Positions 48,301 to 59,204 of a DNA stretch of 64,000 bases are shown here, in pieces (positions within the stretch are counted from its first letter, which is position 1; each line of letters opens with the position of its first letter). Origin of the DNA: Halichoerus grypus. Taxonomy: Eukaryota > Chordata > Mammalia > Carnivora > Phocidae. The notes under the pieces are model-generated. The model saw only the letters and a list, made by a program, of their open reading frames with translations, made no database searches and was not told where the DNA came from. Location: contig NC_135715.1 of assembly GCF_964656455.1 (NCBI RefSeq), positions 147,119,935 through 147,183,934 of the forward strand, given 5' to 3'. The position numbers and the translations under genes were made by a program.

Positions 48301-48310
48301 TTTATGATAC

Positions 48311-48410
48311 TGCAGTCTTAGAACTAATAAATGAAAGTCACCATTTTCTGCTGCAAAGAGTTCAGCAGAAAAGGGTGGCTTTCATTTATTAGCTCTCTAA
48401 TGAGTCTGCA
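48311..48410. ncRNA. Precursor-like hairpin, 33-bp stem (candidate)
   Basis: The left arm 48321-48353 and right arm 48363-48395 are complementary at 30 of 33 positions (31 pairs in plus-strand RNA, counting one G-U) around a 9-nt loop (CAAAGAGTT). Beyond a 2/7-nt internal loop, TGCAGTCT (48311-48318) pairs with AGTCTGCA (48403-48410) at 7 of 8. The whole fold is about 100 nt, the size and shape of a microRNA precursor. I recognise neither a known microRNA nor a known palindromic transposon such as MADE1. Expression is not shown by sequence, and the fold could be a palindromic repeat. Confidence 0.35.
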
Positions 48411-48650
48411 TATGCAATGTTTTGAGATTAGAGGTTGTAAAAGACATGAATTCACTTCTCCACAAAAAACTGAGAGTAAGTTGGGGTTACTTGGAATATG
48501 CAAAAAATGCAGAAAAGGGGGAAAAGGAAAATATAGGAACATGGCAAGGGAGAAAGAAGTTAGCAAACTAGTCTGAGGCAGAAATGCTGTATGATGTGAG
48601 ATGGTCAGTGAAACATCCCCATTTCTTGAGTGGCTGAAGAACTTTTAAGA

Positions 48651-48883
48651 CAAAAATATTCATTTTTATTTTATTTTTTTTAAGATTTTATTTATTTGTC
48701 AGAGAGAGAAAGAGAGCACAAGCAGGGGGAACGGCAGGGAGAGGCAGAGGGAGAAGCAGACTCCCTGCTGAGCAGGGAGCCCCATGCGGGGCTCGATCCC
48801 AGGACCCCGAGATCATGACCCGAGCCGAAAGCAGACGCTCAACACAACTGAGCCACCCAGGCATCCCAAAAATATTCATTTTT
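48651..48883 (-). mobile_element. can-SINE, minus strand, young
   Basis: The SINE occupies 48668-48866. A perfect 17-bp duplication CAAAAATATTCATTTTT lies at 48651-48667 and 48867-48883. Confidence 0.97.
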
Positions 48884-48899
48884 TAAAGTTGGTTATTTT

Positions 48900-49460
48900 G
48901 TCGGAATATTATATGCCCCAAACTCACGTAGTCACACACCTCCCTTGTAAAACTAAGCAGGCACATGGCTCGAGTGAGAGTTTTGTTTGTTCATTTACTT
49001 GAAACAAATCATGAAACAGAGATGAATTCCAGGTCTGAGCCAACAGAGAGGGTAACCAGAGCGCCCTGTTAAGGGAGGTGAGATAATCCATAACCTGAGT
49101 CCAAATCAACAGAACCAGTGGCTCTGAGGCAGAAGTTACTGAAGAATGGAAGTCCTGGGGGAATTCCCACAAGTGCCACAGAGAACTGTGAACCTCCAAA
49201 GGGAGGTTCAACTTAGCCCACCCACTTTTGAAGGGGCAGGGAAACCCCAGCTGATAATTAGGCGACGTTAGCTTTCTAAAACTATCACAGAGCCACCAAA
49301 TGTTAATAGGTATGCATTTCCTACATATCAAAAAATAATACCTCATGTGCTACATATCAAATGTATTGCTATATATCAAAAAATAAAACATCATTTGATA
49401 TTTATCTGAGAGGAGCCACAAAGGGAGTAAAATGTGACAGTTTTATGAGCAAAATTCCAT
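48900..49460. other. Unassigned, GC-richer block; no supported gene
   Basis: The minus strand has the longest open frame outside LINEs (140 codons, 49346-48924), but its composition and lack of any domain do not support a protein. A perfect 9-bp stem (TGAACCTCC/GGAGGTTCA, 49189-49210) lies inside. It might be an LTR I do not recognise. At 49320-49393 a short ATATCAAAAAATAA motif repeats. Confidence 0.3.
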
Positions 49461-49532
49461 GGATTTGATGATGACTGTCAACCCACTCAAATCAGAATTA
49501 TATAAAGAGTTGTGTAATAAGATACTATAATG

Positions 49533-49624
49533 ATCAAGTTACTAGTATTATAATCCTATAAATCTATACCCACTAATTATCAAGTTATTAGTATTATAAT
49601 CCTACAAATCTATGCCCACTTATA
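49533..49624. repeat. Tandem duplication, 46 bp x 2
   Basis: Both units share CAAGTTA-TAGTATTATAATCC with three or four substitutions between them. Confidence 0.88.
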
Positions 49625-49629
49625 AAAGA

Positions 49630-50428
49630 AATATGGCAATATTCATACCTCATTCATAAAGATATTGAAAAAAAACACCAGATGCTAACAAAATCTCTGG
49701 ATAGTAAGACTATGAGAAATGTTGTTTTGCCTCCCTTTCTTCCCATTCATATGGAGTTTTTTTCATAACATTTTTATTTTGTACTAGAAAACAAAGTGTA
49801 ATTTTTAATTGCTCATGAACATCTGAACTATATGTATGTAATCAGAGATAAAATGTATACATACAATAGTTCCATGATAATTTTAAGTACTAAGGCTATG
49901 CAACTATGAGACTTCTAAATATGAATCTGTTTATACCAATCCTCTTATTAGTTCTTCATTTTCTTAAAACAGGACAAAACAAAGAGACTTTGGAAAGATG
50001 ACCTACTGACAACACAGCTTAGCTTTCTCCCATGCTAAAGCTATTTTGTCTTCCACTGAAAATGTTACTGCTCATTAACTAAACCTACTGAAATTGGATA
50101 TTCCTTACCTTGGGTAATTCACAGTTTTAAATGCTTAAGCCTACCTGACTGCTACCATAGTTTTCCTCACATCAGTCTCAGCAACAGCTGGGGCAGTCAC
50201 TATTTATTTGTAATTGTATTGTTAAGGATGGAAATAAGTGAAAGTAGTAGTAGAAAACTGCAATTGCTCTGCTGGACAGTTTATACTCTAAACTTTTAGG
50301 GCTGTCCAATAAGGACCAAATTATTTTGTTGAGCAGAAAAAAATAGTGTCAAGCTGTCAACAGTGGAAAATATAGATGTGTCATTTCTCAGTAATTTAGA
50401 ACACTAGAACATATCTTTTCTCAGGCAA

Positions 50429-50430
<2 letters not shown>
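49630..50430. other. Unique DNA, no gene seen
   Basis: No supported feature. Confidence 0.4.
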
Positions 50431-50468
<38 letters not shown>

Positions 50469-50487
50469 TGAGAGAGAGAGAGAGAAA
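50431..50487. repeat. (TG)n then (GA)n compound microsatellite
   Basis: About 15 TG units end near 50462, then a short gap and GAGAGAGAGAGAGA. Confidence 0.95.
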
Positions 50488-50489
50488 GA

Positions 50490-50880
50490 ACTGTAAAAAC
50501 TTCAGGATATATTTTTTTAAGTGAGCTACTCTGCTTCTAAACTTTAATATCTATTATTTTTCTTTCTCAGATACACAAAACTCTCTAAACCTTTAGAATT
50601 TCACCCACTATTTCTTCAACCTGAACACCAACCTATGCTTTAGCAACTGAAAAATTCTCACTCATTCTAGAAGGTTTCGCTAAAATTCTTTCTACCTTTT
50701 CTATGAATCTCAGACTGTTCTAGGGAGATTTTCATGCTTATATTTCTATTCAACCAGCTTACCCATTTAAAACAATTGCCTTTTATGGAAATACATTGTA
50801 AATTTCTTGAGAATAGAGACAATAGAGTTTCATCTTTGTATTCCAAAAACTTAGCAAAATAAACACTATTGAAAGATAGA
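50490..50880. other. No gene or repeat seen
   Basis: No supported feature. Confidence 0.35.
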
Positions 50881-50884
50881 TCTT

Positions 50885-51112
50885 AGGAGTATGGCTGTCT
50901 GATTCTAATACTCCCATACTAACTTTAGGAACATCAGCAAAAAAGTGAACCTCTCTATGCCTCTATTTCTTTAATCCTAAAATTGTAATGATGATAAATC
51001 CTATCTCATAAAGATGTTGTGACGATTAACTCATATACTATATGTACAACACTAAAGAAAGGGCCTGGCTTATAATAAACTCTCAAAAAATACTAGCTGT
51101 TGTTTCAATAAC
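50885..51112 (+). mobile_element. MIR SINE
   Basis: GTGAACCTCTCTATGCCTCT, ATCCTATCTCATAAAGATGT, TGTGACGATTAACTCATATA and GAAAGGGCCTGGCTTATAAT are in MIR order. Confidence 0.82.
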
Positions 51113-51114
51113 CA

Positions 51115-51695
51115 GTAATAGCTTTGATTTTGTGTGTATCATAAAGTAAATTCCACCTATGCCAGATAGATAGATGAAAGATCCTACAAACATAAACTAA
51201 GCAGAAATGAAATAATCTCATTTATTGAAAAACAAAAGGGAAATTTTAATACACATTTTATGTTAACATTATCATTTATCCCACCCATCCCATACTATTT
51301 GGATTCAAATGGAAAATCATTTTTATCAAAAAACTTATTCTATGAATAAACTCTATTTCATTTACTTCTTGTCATTTTATGAAAAGTTTTTTTAAGAGCT
51401 AATTGATAATAAAATTATATCCCTTACCAGATTTCTGATGAGAAAACACAGAAATAACATATTCTTAAGGTTTTTCCTCATTATCAATCATTTTTCCTAG
51501 GATTCCCAATGAATATAAGAAGGTTCTTATCTGAACTAGGAAAGTTTGTATTCCTAGTGAAATTTCTCCAAAAGGTGATCAAAATCACTGTCACAGATAA
51601 CTGGACTTGAAGGTCTTTAAGTTACCAGTAGATCATTAAAAGCTACACATGCAATTCTTTTAAATGTAGTCTATCCCCTGTAGGATATCATAATG
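51115..51695. other. Unique AT-rich DNA, no gene seen
   Basis: No supported feature. Confidence 0.35.
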
Positions 51696-51699
51696 ATGA

Positions 51700-51960
51700 A
51701 TATATGTCATTATATATTGTCCAAACCCACAGAATGGATAACACTAAGAGCAAATCATAATGTAAACATAGACCTTGGATGATTATGATGTGTCAATGTA
51801 CGGTCATGAATTGTAACAAATGTACCAACCTAGTGGGTGATATTGATAGTGGGAGAGGCTATGCATATGTGGGGGTAAAAAGTATATGAGAAATCTCTGG
51901 TAGTACCTTCCTCTCAAATTTTGCTGTCAACCTAAATCTGCTCTAAAATAAACAGTCTTA
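51700..51960 (+). mobile_element. Old L1 3' UTR end
   Basis: GATGTGTCAATGTACGGTCA, GTAACAAATGTACCAACCTA, GGCTATGCATATGTGGGGGT and CTGCTCTAAAATAAACAGTC match an old L1 3' end. Confidence 0.65.
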
Positions 51961-51961
51961 T

Positions 51962-52174
51962 GGGGTGCCTGGGTGGCTCAGTCTGTTAAGCATCCGACTC
52001 TTGATTTTGGCTCAGGTCATGATCTCAGGGTCATGAGATTAAGCCGCACGGGGCTCCACACTGCTGGTGTGGAGCCTGTTTAGGATTCTCTTTCCCTCTC
52101 CCTCTGCCCCTCCCCCTCCCCACTCATGCCCTCTCTCTTTCTCTCTAAAAAAATAAATAAGTAAAATAAAATAA
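51962..52174 (+). mobile_element. can-SINE, plus strand, first of a pair
   Basis: GGGGTGCCTGGGTGGCTCAG, CCGACTCTTGATTTTGGCTC and GAGATTAAGCCGC, with an A-rich tail that runs straight into the next SINE. Confidence 0.93.
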
Positions 52175-52352
52175 GGGGCACCAGGGTGGCTCAGATGGTT
52201 GGGCGTCTGCTTTCGGCTGAGGTCATGATCTCCAGGTCCTGGGATCAAGTCCCTCAGCAGGGAGTCTGCTTCTCCCTCTCCTCTTCCCCCTGCTCGTGCT
52301 CACTCACTCTCTCTCTCTCTCTCTCAAATGAATAATAAAATATTTTTTTAAA
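52175..52352 (+). mobile_element. can-SINE, plus strand, inserted in tail of the first
   Basis: GGGGCACCAGGGTGGCTCAG starts in the A-rich tail of the copy at 51962. It has a short deletion in the middle (CAAGTCCCTCAGCAGGGAGT). Confidence 0.93.
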
Positions 52353-52359
52353 TGAATAA

Positions 52360-53445
52360 ATTAAAATAACAATCTTTTAAAAAGACAGAAGCACTTAAAT
52401 TGGTTAGAAATCTAGAAATATGTTACTAAGACATATATCTAAACTAAATTGTTGTTTAAAAGATTGAAATAAACAAAGGGTCTGAGATATACTAAAGAAA
52501 TCCTATCAGAAAGAAAAAAGAAAAGGAAGAGCAGATATGAACTGAGTTCACAAACTTAGGTATATAAGCAATTTTTAAATGATTCATTACTCTTTTGTAT
52601 AAAATTATTTAAATTCCAAGCCTACATCTTTCCAAGCTCAAATGAAATTCAACATCAGCAATTCTTGAGATTCCTCCTTAGGGTTGAACTGAGGTCTTGG
52701 GGTCCTGGTCAACACTAGGATATTGGGGCGCGGGGGCCATTTCAGTCATCATTTGTTTATACTGATTATCACTTAGTCCTCAATTATTCCAGCTCACATA
52801 TACCTTTCAGATCTATGTTTACTCTAGTACTTTCGCAAGCACATGTTAGACACCATGTCTTTAATGAAGTTAGGATATCCTGGACTGAAATCAGTTTTCC
52901 TGGTGCACCTAATGGCCATTCCCTCTGAGGACTTCCACACCTGAATGTCATAACTAGGCATTTTTTTAACTAGGTAGATTTTTTTTAATGAATAAATCCA
53001 CAGACCTTCCACTCATCGCCAGCAAACAAGGAAAATTTTTGTGGTCTGTGGAAATCCCACTCTATATCCTTTAAGAGCTCTTTCTCTTTCATTGAACTCT
53101 ATTGTCTTCAGTGGGCTTAAGCTTTTGGAAACAAAAGACAGGAAACAGGGGAAATGTCTGGTACACAATTTCTATTCTCCCCAGCCAGAACTTCTACCTA
53201 GCCAGGAAATTCCCACGGTAGAAAAATCACAAAATTGATTACCTACTTGAATGGGATAAGGAAAGAGAATACACCAAAAGAAAACACGTAAGAATGTGTC
53301 AAAAATTTTCATGCCACAGTGATATATTGCTGAGGTTACAGAACAATGTGTATCTAAGAATCTTATTTCATAAAAGTTTACGTGCACCTGCAGCTTTCTA
53401 TGGAGGCAACTGGGATAAGATATGACATATTTTAAAAAGAAGGAA
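52360..53445. other. Unique DNA, no gene seen
   Basis: No supported feature; frames here lack recognisable domains. Confidence 0.4.
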
Positions 53446-53449
53446 CCCT

Positions 53450-53562
53450 GAATTCTAATCAGGAAACCTAGATGTAAGGACTTTATTATTCTCAAATAAT
53501 AGGTCTGGGAAGGATACTTCATCTCTGTAAGCCCAAATTTCCTCTTTAGTAAAGATTCCTTA
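53450..53562 (+). mobile_element. MIR SINE fragment
   Basis: TTCTAATCAGGAAACCTAGA, GGATACTTCATCTCTGTAAG and CCTCTTTAGTAAAGATT follow the MIR order, diverged. Confidence 0.5.
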
Positions 53563-53567
53563 TAAAA

Positions 53568-53772
53568 ATTCTGGGGAATCAGCGGGACCTGGGTGGCTCA
53601 GTTGGTTAACTGTCTGACTCTTGATTTCAGCTCAGGTCATGTTCTCAGGGTGGTGAGATTGAGCCCCGCGTCATGTGTGGAGCCTGCTTAAAATTCTCTC
53701 TTTCCTTCTCCCTTTGCCCCTCCCCCACCCCCTCTCTCTCTCTCAAAAAAAAAAAAAAATCTAGGGAATCAG
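53568..53772 (+). mobile_element. can-SINE, plus strand, older
   Basis: The SINE occupies 53583-53757. The flanks ATTCTGGGGAATCAG (53568-53582) and AATCTAGGGAATCAG (53758-53772) form the target duplication with two mismatches. Confidence 0.94.
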
Positions 53773-53989
53773 AAAGGTGCAAATGTAATGTAATAATATT
53801 ATTATGATTTATAATTTATTCTATACTCTCTGATTTTTAAATACATAGAATGTATTCATTTATATCCTAACAGATTGAAGCTATAACTGGATGTTCTTAC
53901 TCTTTAACATTTGTCTATTCTTTCTCTTACCATGAAAGAGAAGAGAAGGAAAAATTGGTAAGTGTTAGAATTATCACTGAGTGTATTAC

Positions 53990-54640
53990 TCAAAATGGAG
54001 TGTGCTATGTCATCACTGAGTACCTGCTTACAAAGTTTAGGAGTGCCCAACACTACCATTACTCTGACATCAACTGTAAAGTTCAGCAGTCCCCAAACAA
54101 CTCTCACTTATGACGCCAGTTGCAAGGCCAAGACTATCCTCAAGTTCCATAATTTACCAGTAGGAGTCACAGAATTCACTGAAAGCTATTATACTCATGG
54201 TTATGGTATCTTACAGGAGATGGATACAGGCAAAAATCAGCCAATGGAAGAGACACAAGGGACATAGTCCAAAATAGTTCCACATCTTTAACTTCCAGTT
54301 GTCCTCTCTCAATGAAGTTGTGGACAGTGCTAACTTCTCTAGGTAATGATGTGTGACAATATTCATAGAGTATTGCCAATTGGGGAAGTGTACTCAAGCC
54401 ATGGTATCCAGAGTCTTTATTAGGGCTTAGGCACATAGACATGACTGACCACCTATATGACTGACCTTTAGTTGTCAGCCCCTGTGGAGGCTAAGCTGCG
54501 TGGCCCAAAGCCCATACCATAATTCACATTATCAGATTATTCAGTGTGACCCAAGGCCCACAGATAAACAACAGCACTCTTATTGGCAGGTCAATCCAAG
54601 GGCTTAGAAATTATCTCTCATGAACAAAGATCTCTCTGTG
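53990..54640 (-). mobile_element. Old LTR-type repeat, antisense, unassigned
   Basis: TTCAGCAGTCCCCAAACAAC, TTGTGGACAGTGCTAACTTC, GTATCCAGAGTCTTTATTAG and GACATGACTGACCACCTATA are phrases of a common mammalian LTR-type repeat. CTTTATT suggests an antisense polyadenylation signal. I could not fix the family or ends. Overlapping frames at 53962-54267 and 54176-54442 are chance reads of it. Confidence 0.45.
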
Positions 54641-54806
54641 GGTAAGATTAATTCTTTACTACACAGCAATTATGATTACCAATGATGTTGACTGATAACT
54701 TCTTAAAAAACCATCAGAAAACAAACCTAAACTCTTTAGATTTACTATAATAAAGAACACCACTTTCAACAAAGTCATGGCAGGGGCCCCAAAAGAAAAG
54801 GATAAT

Positions 54807-55049
54807 AAGAATGCTACTTATATAGAGGGCGCCTGGGTGGCTCAGTTGGTTAAGCGACTGCCTTCGGCTCAGGTCATGATCCTGGAGTCCCTGGATCGAG
54901 TCCCGCATCGGGCTCCCTGCTCGGCAGGGAGTCTGCTTCTGCCTCTGACCCTCCCCCCTCTCATGTGTTCTCTCTCATTCTCTCTCTCTCAAATAAATAA
55001 ATAAAAATCTTTAAAAAAAAAAAAAAAGAAGAATGCTACTTATATAGAG
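54807..55049 (+). mobile_element. can-SINE, plus strand, very young
   Basis: The SINE begins at 54828. A perfect 21-bp duplication of target sequence (AAGAATGCTACTTATATAGA plus G) lies at 54807-54827 and 55029-55049. Subtype marks: AAGCGACTGCCTTCGGCTC, GATCCTGGAGTCC and CTCTGACCCTCCCCCC, shared with the copy at 63208. Confidence 0.98.
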
Positions 55050-55054
55050 TTTTG

Positions 55055-55535
55055 GGGTCTAAGATGAAGTGGATTAAGGTTAGTGTTTCAAGGCAGGAAA
55101 CAAATTTTGGATTGGGCAAGCCCATGATATAATAGTTTAGGATTGATGGACACATAAAGAACACTTTGTGTTCTTTCTTCATATGAAAATGAAGCACACC
55201 TTCATAAGTGGACTGTCTTTTTGATACATTTGTTATTTGTCCAAGTTAGCAATCTCTTCCCAGGCAAGAATTTCCTGAAACAAATATTTAGTCATGTTGA
55301 CATAAGTAATCTCAGTTCTCATTTACAATTTAGTACAGTGGATGTAAATGGTCTCAATTCTAAATGGTAAGAATAAAATTCCAAAACTCATATGGAAGTT
55401 TTACAAAAACAGAAAACTCGCACTACAAAAGACCATGTTTTAATGAAGTATGTGGGTCAGAGCAGTCAGTTGAGGTTGTTTTTCTAAAAATTTTAGCTCA
55501 TCTATTAAAGAATAAACAATTAAAACCTTAAGTCC
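55055..55535. other. Unique DNA, no gene seen
   Basis: No supported feature. Confidence 0.35.
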
Positions 55536-55539
55536 TCCT

Positions 55540-55800
55540 GAGACTTGGTCTTTTTATCTTTAACATAGAAATAATAATACCTCCACTGAGGTATTGAGCA
55601 AGATCAAATAGCTACTAAATGACAAAGTTGGGACGCAAACCCAGTCTGTTGGACTCCCAAGCCTCCCATCACACCACCTTGCCTTACATATTCTCATTCT
55701 TATGCTGAAATAACTGAAATATTAAGTAAAATAATATATGTGAATGTACTTACCAGAACTTGGCACATAGTAGGTGTCAGTAAATATTAATGTCCTTCCT
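55540..55800. mobile_element. Two MIR copies, one inverted within the other
   Basis: A plus-strand MIR (GACTTGGTCTTTTTATCTTT ... CTTGGCACATAGTAGGTGTC) seems interrupted by a minus-strand MIR head (ATGACAAAGTTGGGACGCAA and CCCAGTCTGTTGGACTCC, 55605-55690). Confidence 0.55.
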
Positions 55801-56052
55801 TAATTTGTGAAGATTACTGCTCTCCATTTAAGGTCAATGACAAGGAGAAAGGGGTATAAATGAGAGACGATAATTAAGTCACACACATCTAAAACTTTTG
55901 GAACTTATGCAACAAAGTTCTTTCCCTGTTCCTTATAAATGAAATAATATGCATTTATTTGTCTGGACTGAGAGAGAGAGACGGTGTAGAGAGGTGGGAG
56001 GGACATGTAAGGATATAAAATGGTCTTTGGAATCTAGGGTTGGAAAGGGAAG

Positions 56053-57210
56053 AATACCAAACATTTAAAGAAGAGTTAATACCTATTCGTCTCAAACTGT
56101 TCCAAAAAAATAGGTATGGAAGGAAAACTTCCAAACTCATTCTATGAGGCAAGCATTACCTTGATTCCAAAACCAAAGACCCCACTAAAAAGGAGAATTA
56201 TAGGCCAATATCTCTGATGAACATGTATGCAGAAATTCTCAACAAGATAATAGCAAATTGAATTTAAAAGTACATTAAAAGAATTATTCACCACAATCAT
56301 ATGGGGTTTATTCCTAGGCTACGGGGGTGGTTGAATATTTGCAATCAGTGTGATACACGACATTAATAAGAGAAAGGATAAGAACCATATGATCCTCTCA
56401 ATAGATACAGAAAAAGAATTTGACAAAGTACAGCATCCTTTCCTGATAAAAAACCTTCAACAAAGTTGGGATAGAGGGAACATTTCGTCAGCATCATAAA
56501 GGCATCATACAAAAGACCCACAGCTATTATCATCCTAAATGGGGAGAAACTGAGAGCTTTTCCTCTAAGGTCAGGAACAAGACAGGGATGTCCACTCTCA
56601 CCACTGTTATTTAACATAGTGCTGAAAGTCTTAGCCTCAGCAATCAGACAACAAAAGGAAAGAAAAGACATCCAAATCAGCAAGGAAGAAGTCAAACCTT
56701 TACTATTTGAGGTGACATCATACTCTACGCAGAAAACCCAAAAGACCCCACCAAAAAACTGCTTGAACTGATACACGAATTCAGTAAAGTCGCAGGATAT
56801 AAAATCAATGTACAGAATTCTGTTGCTTTTTTTTTTTTTTAAAGAAAATATTGGTTTAATTCATTTATACACACCCAACAAAGGAAGATGATTTTCACAT
56901 TACTGGTCTCAGAGACCTAAAAATCCAGGAACTTAAGCTTAATTAATACAGAATATGTATAATATAGTCACCCTGGGAGAGGAGGGGGAAAAAAGTCTCT
57001 TAGTTGCTGACTAGTAATACAAAATTTACGGAGATTGAGAACTTTCAAACTGGGAAAACTCTAGGGAAACTTTTCTTAATCATCCTAGGAGAATAGAATG
57101 CTTGTAAGCTGTTTACCTTTGAATTGCTTTCCCTCTGAGGGAAGTGTTTGTTGCGTTTCTATATACCAATAATGAAATGGCAGAAAGAGAAATCAAGGAA
57201 TCCCATTTAC
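56053..57210 (+). mobile_element. L1 ORF2 reverse transcriptase fragment, interrupted
   Basis: L1 reverse-transcriptase coding sequence runs from AAACATTTAAAGAAGAGTT through AGCATTACCTTGATTCCAAA, GTTTATTCCTAGGCTACG and CTCAATAGATACAGAAAAAG to AAAATCAATGTACAGAATTC. It resumes at 57149 with TGTTGCGTTTCTATATACC. The FADD-box position (CTATTTGAGGTGACATC) is destroyed. Stops and single-base shifts occur throughout. It lacks both L1 ends. Confidence 0.85.
56821..57154 (-). pseudogene. Retrocopy of an mRNA 3' end, in L1
   Basis: A 322-bp insert (56827-57148) splits the L1 between two TGTTGC hexamers (56821-56826 and 57149-57154). It begins with 14 T on the plus strand, the reverse of a poly-A tail. 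TTTAAT at 56855-56860 is the reverse of an ATTAAA polyadenylation signal, about 14 bp from that tail. The body matches no repeat I know and no long frame exists, so it is most likely the 3' UTR of a cellular transcript copied by L1. The source gene is not identified. A SINE of unknown type is the alternative. Confidence 0.6.
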
Positions 57211-57254
57211 AGGAACCTCTATACTCATCTTTAATCATATGGGGTTTAAAAAAG

Positions 57255-57488
57255 TTTAAAAAACTTTTTTTTTTTAAGATTTTATTTATTTATTTGACAG
57301 AGAGAGAGAGAGAGATAGTGAGAGCAGGAACACAAGCAGGGGGAGTGGGAGAGGGAGAAGCAGGCTTCCCGAGGAGCAGGGAGCCCGATGCGGGGCTCGA
57401 TCCCAGGCCCCTGGGATCATGACCTGGGCCGAAGGCAGATGCCCAACCGACTGAGCCACCCAGGAGCCCCTAACATTTAAAAAACTTT
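57255..57488 (-). mobile_element. can-SINE, minus strand
   Basis: The SINE occupies about 57268-57470. A 13-bp duplication TTTAAAAAACTTT lies at 57255-57267 and 57476-57488. Confidence 0.95.
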
Positions 57489-57489
57489 C

Positions 57490-58280
57490 ATAAATTGTGA
57501 ATAGAGTTTTTTGTGTTTGACTCTTGTTCCTTTACCACCCACAGTCCCAGAAAGATTCTCTGTTGCCTACAAGTGAGTTAAGTGCTCTTTTTCAATTAAT
57601 TTTCAAGTCAAACTCAAGGACGAATTTTAGAATAAAAGTGAGAGCATTTGTCCTTGGACCTCTCATATTAGGTGACAGCAAGAAAGCATGGAAGAAGGAC
57701 ATAAAGTGAAACTGAAAACAAGCAGGATTGCCAATATTGAATGGATGGATACTGGCATTTTCATTTATTTCAATGGTAATAGCCCGATGTCTCTGCAGTT
57801 TCATGTCTTACATAAAAAGTTTGGAAAGGTTGTTATAAATAGAGTTAGTCAGATTATCCATTAAAGACGCATAAACAAACTTTTCTAAACTCAGCTACTA
57901 AACTCAGGCTGATACATTGATGGAGGGCATAGCTAAAAATTTAGATGAAGTCAGTTAGGATTGCAGTAAGCAGCATTCAATAGGAACCTTACCACAGTGT
58001 GGTTCGTATATAACAAAAATGTCCATTTGTGATCAATCCAGAACCCACTGGACTGGCAGAAGAGTTATCCTGGACACAGTTTCCCTCTAATTTACTGTTG
58101 TGTCATCTTTAGGATACCACTTTCATTCTTGTGATTGTCAGATGGCTACTCCATCTTGAGATATTGTATCTGCATTCCAAGCAGGAAACAGCAGAAGGAT
58201 GGAGGGCAAAAGACAAAAGACCAGCTGAGTTTCGTCTATTTCCAAACATTCCCTGAAGTCCCTTCCAACAATTTTTCTTT
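57490..58280. other. Unique DNA, no gene seen
   Basis: Opposite-strand frames at 57524-57709 and 57592-57804 have no recognisable domain. Confidence 0.4.
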
Positions 58281-58285
58281 ACACC

Positions 58286-58827
58286 CATAGTTCCCAAACT
58301 GTGTGTCAAACTACCTCATGGTGTCAGTTAATTCATGGGAACATGACAGGATATTTTAAGTTTTTGAAGAAAGTACTGTAATATTCAACATTTATCAGAC
58401 TAAGTGAAAAACTAACTTGAGCAAATTTGGGTTCAACATTTGATCTTGGTATATTGAAATGACCTATCTTTGAAAAGCTGGAATTTTGACAATGCTATTG
58501 TTAAAAAGAAAGCAAATACCATATGCAAATTAACATCAAACAAAAAATGAGGTCAATAGGGTCTAATCTGATTCCAAGATTTGAAAAGTTGCACAGCATT
58601 CAAAGCACAAACCTCCCATTCTGCATAATTTGGTTGGTCAGGAATGTAATAAAAATAGTTTTTCTCTTAAGTTACTTATATTATTTTTTCAAATGGCTAC
58701 TACCTTATTAGAACATAGATATTTATTAAGTTGTTTGGATGGAGGTATTTCTTTTGACTTAAGGGCACCATGAAAAAATTACTAAGGCACTAAGAGCTCC
58801 ATGATTGAGAAAGTTTGGTAACCTCTG
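58286..58827. mobile_element. hAT-type DNA transposon, about 540 bp
   Basis: The left end CATAGTTCCCAAACTGTG and the right end GAAAGTTTGGTAACCTCTG are imperfect inverted repeats of the hAT (Charlie/Zaphod) type. Near the right end, GCACCATGAAAAAATTACTA and GGCACTAAGAGCTCC fit the same class. No transposase frame is intact. An 8-bp duplication is no longer visible. Confidence 0.6.
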
Positions 58828-59001
58828 CCTTAAGTCTTTAGCCATCTCTACCTGCAAAGGAATGTAGGAAGATGTAAACTTTTGTTAGACACACAACCAG
58901 GACTCTATTAATAAAGAAAAAGGAGAGAATGAATATTGAGCAGGCAGCAAGCAGTTTCTACCCAACAGATCGAGAATTTTAATACTATTCCCATTTCTTT
59001 T

Positions 59002-59201
59002 CTTTTTTTTTTTTTTAAAGATTTTATTTATTTGACAGAGAGAGACACAGCAAGAGAGAGAACACAAGCAGGGGGAGTGGGAGAGGGAGAAGCAGGCTTC
59101 CCGCCGAGCAGGGAGCCCAACACGGGGCTCGATCCCAGGACCCTGGTATCATGACCTGAGCCGAAGGCAGACGCTTAACGACTGAGCCACCCAGGCGCCC
59201 C
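59002..59201 (-). mobile_element. can-SINE, minus strand, young
   Basis: Poly-T, then ATTTTATTTATTTGACAGAG on the left and GAGCCACCCAGGCGCCCC on the right. Close to the subtype at 2788. The target duplication is T/C-rich and ambiguous. Confidence 0.95.
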
Positions 59202-59204
59202 TCT

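Noticed and set aside
48924..49346. 140-codon minus-strand frame
   Set aside because: No recognisable domain and no splice or promoter context; probably chance in a GC-richer block, perhaps an unrecognised LTR.
49320..49624. CRISPR-like spaced repeats
   Set aside because: Only two or three imperfect AT-rich repeats without regular spacers, in a mammalian genome.
53172..53522. 116-codon minus-strand frame
   Set aside because: Overlaps MIR-like sequence on the other strand; composition looks random.
56363..56776. 137-codon minus-strand frame
   Set aside because: It is the antisense shadow of the L1 reverse-transcriptase fragment.
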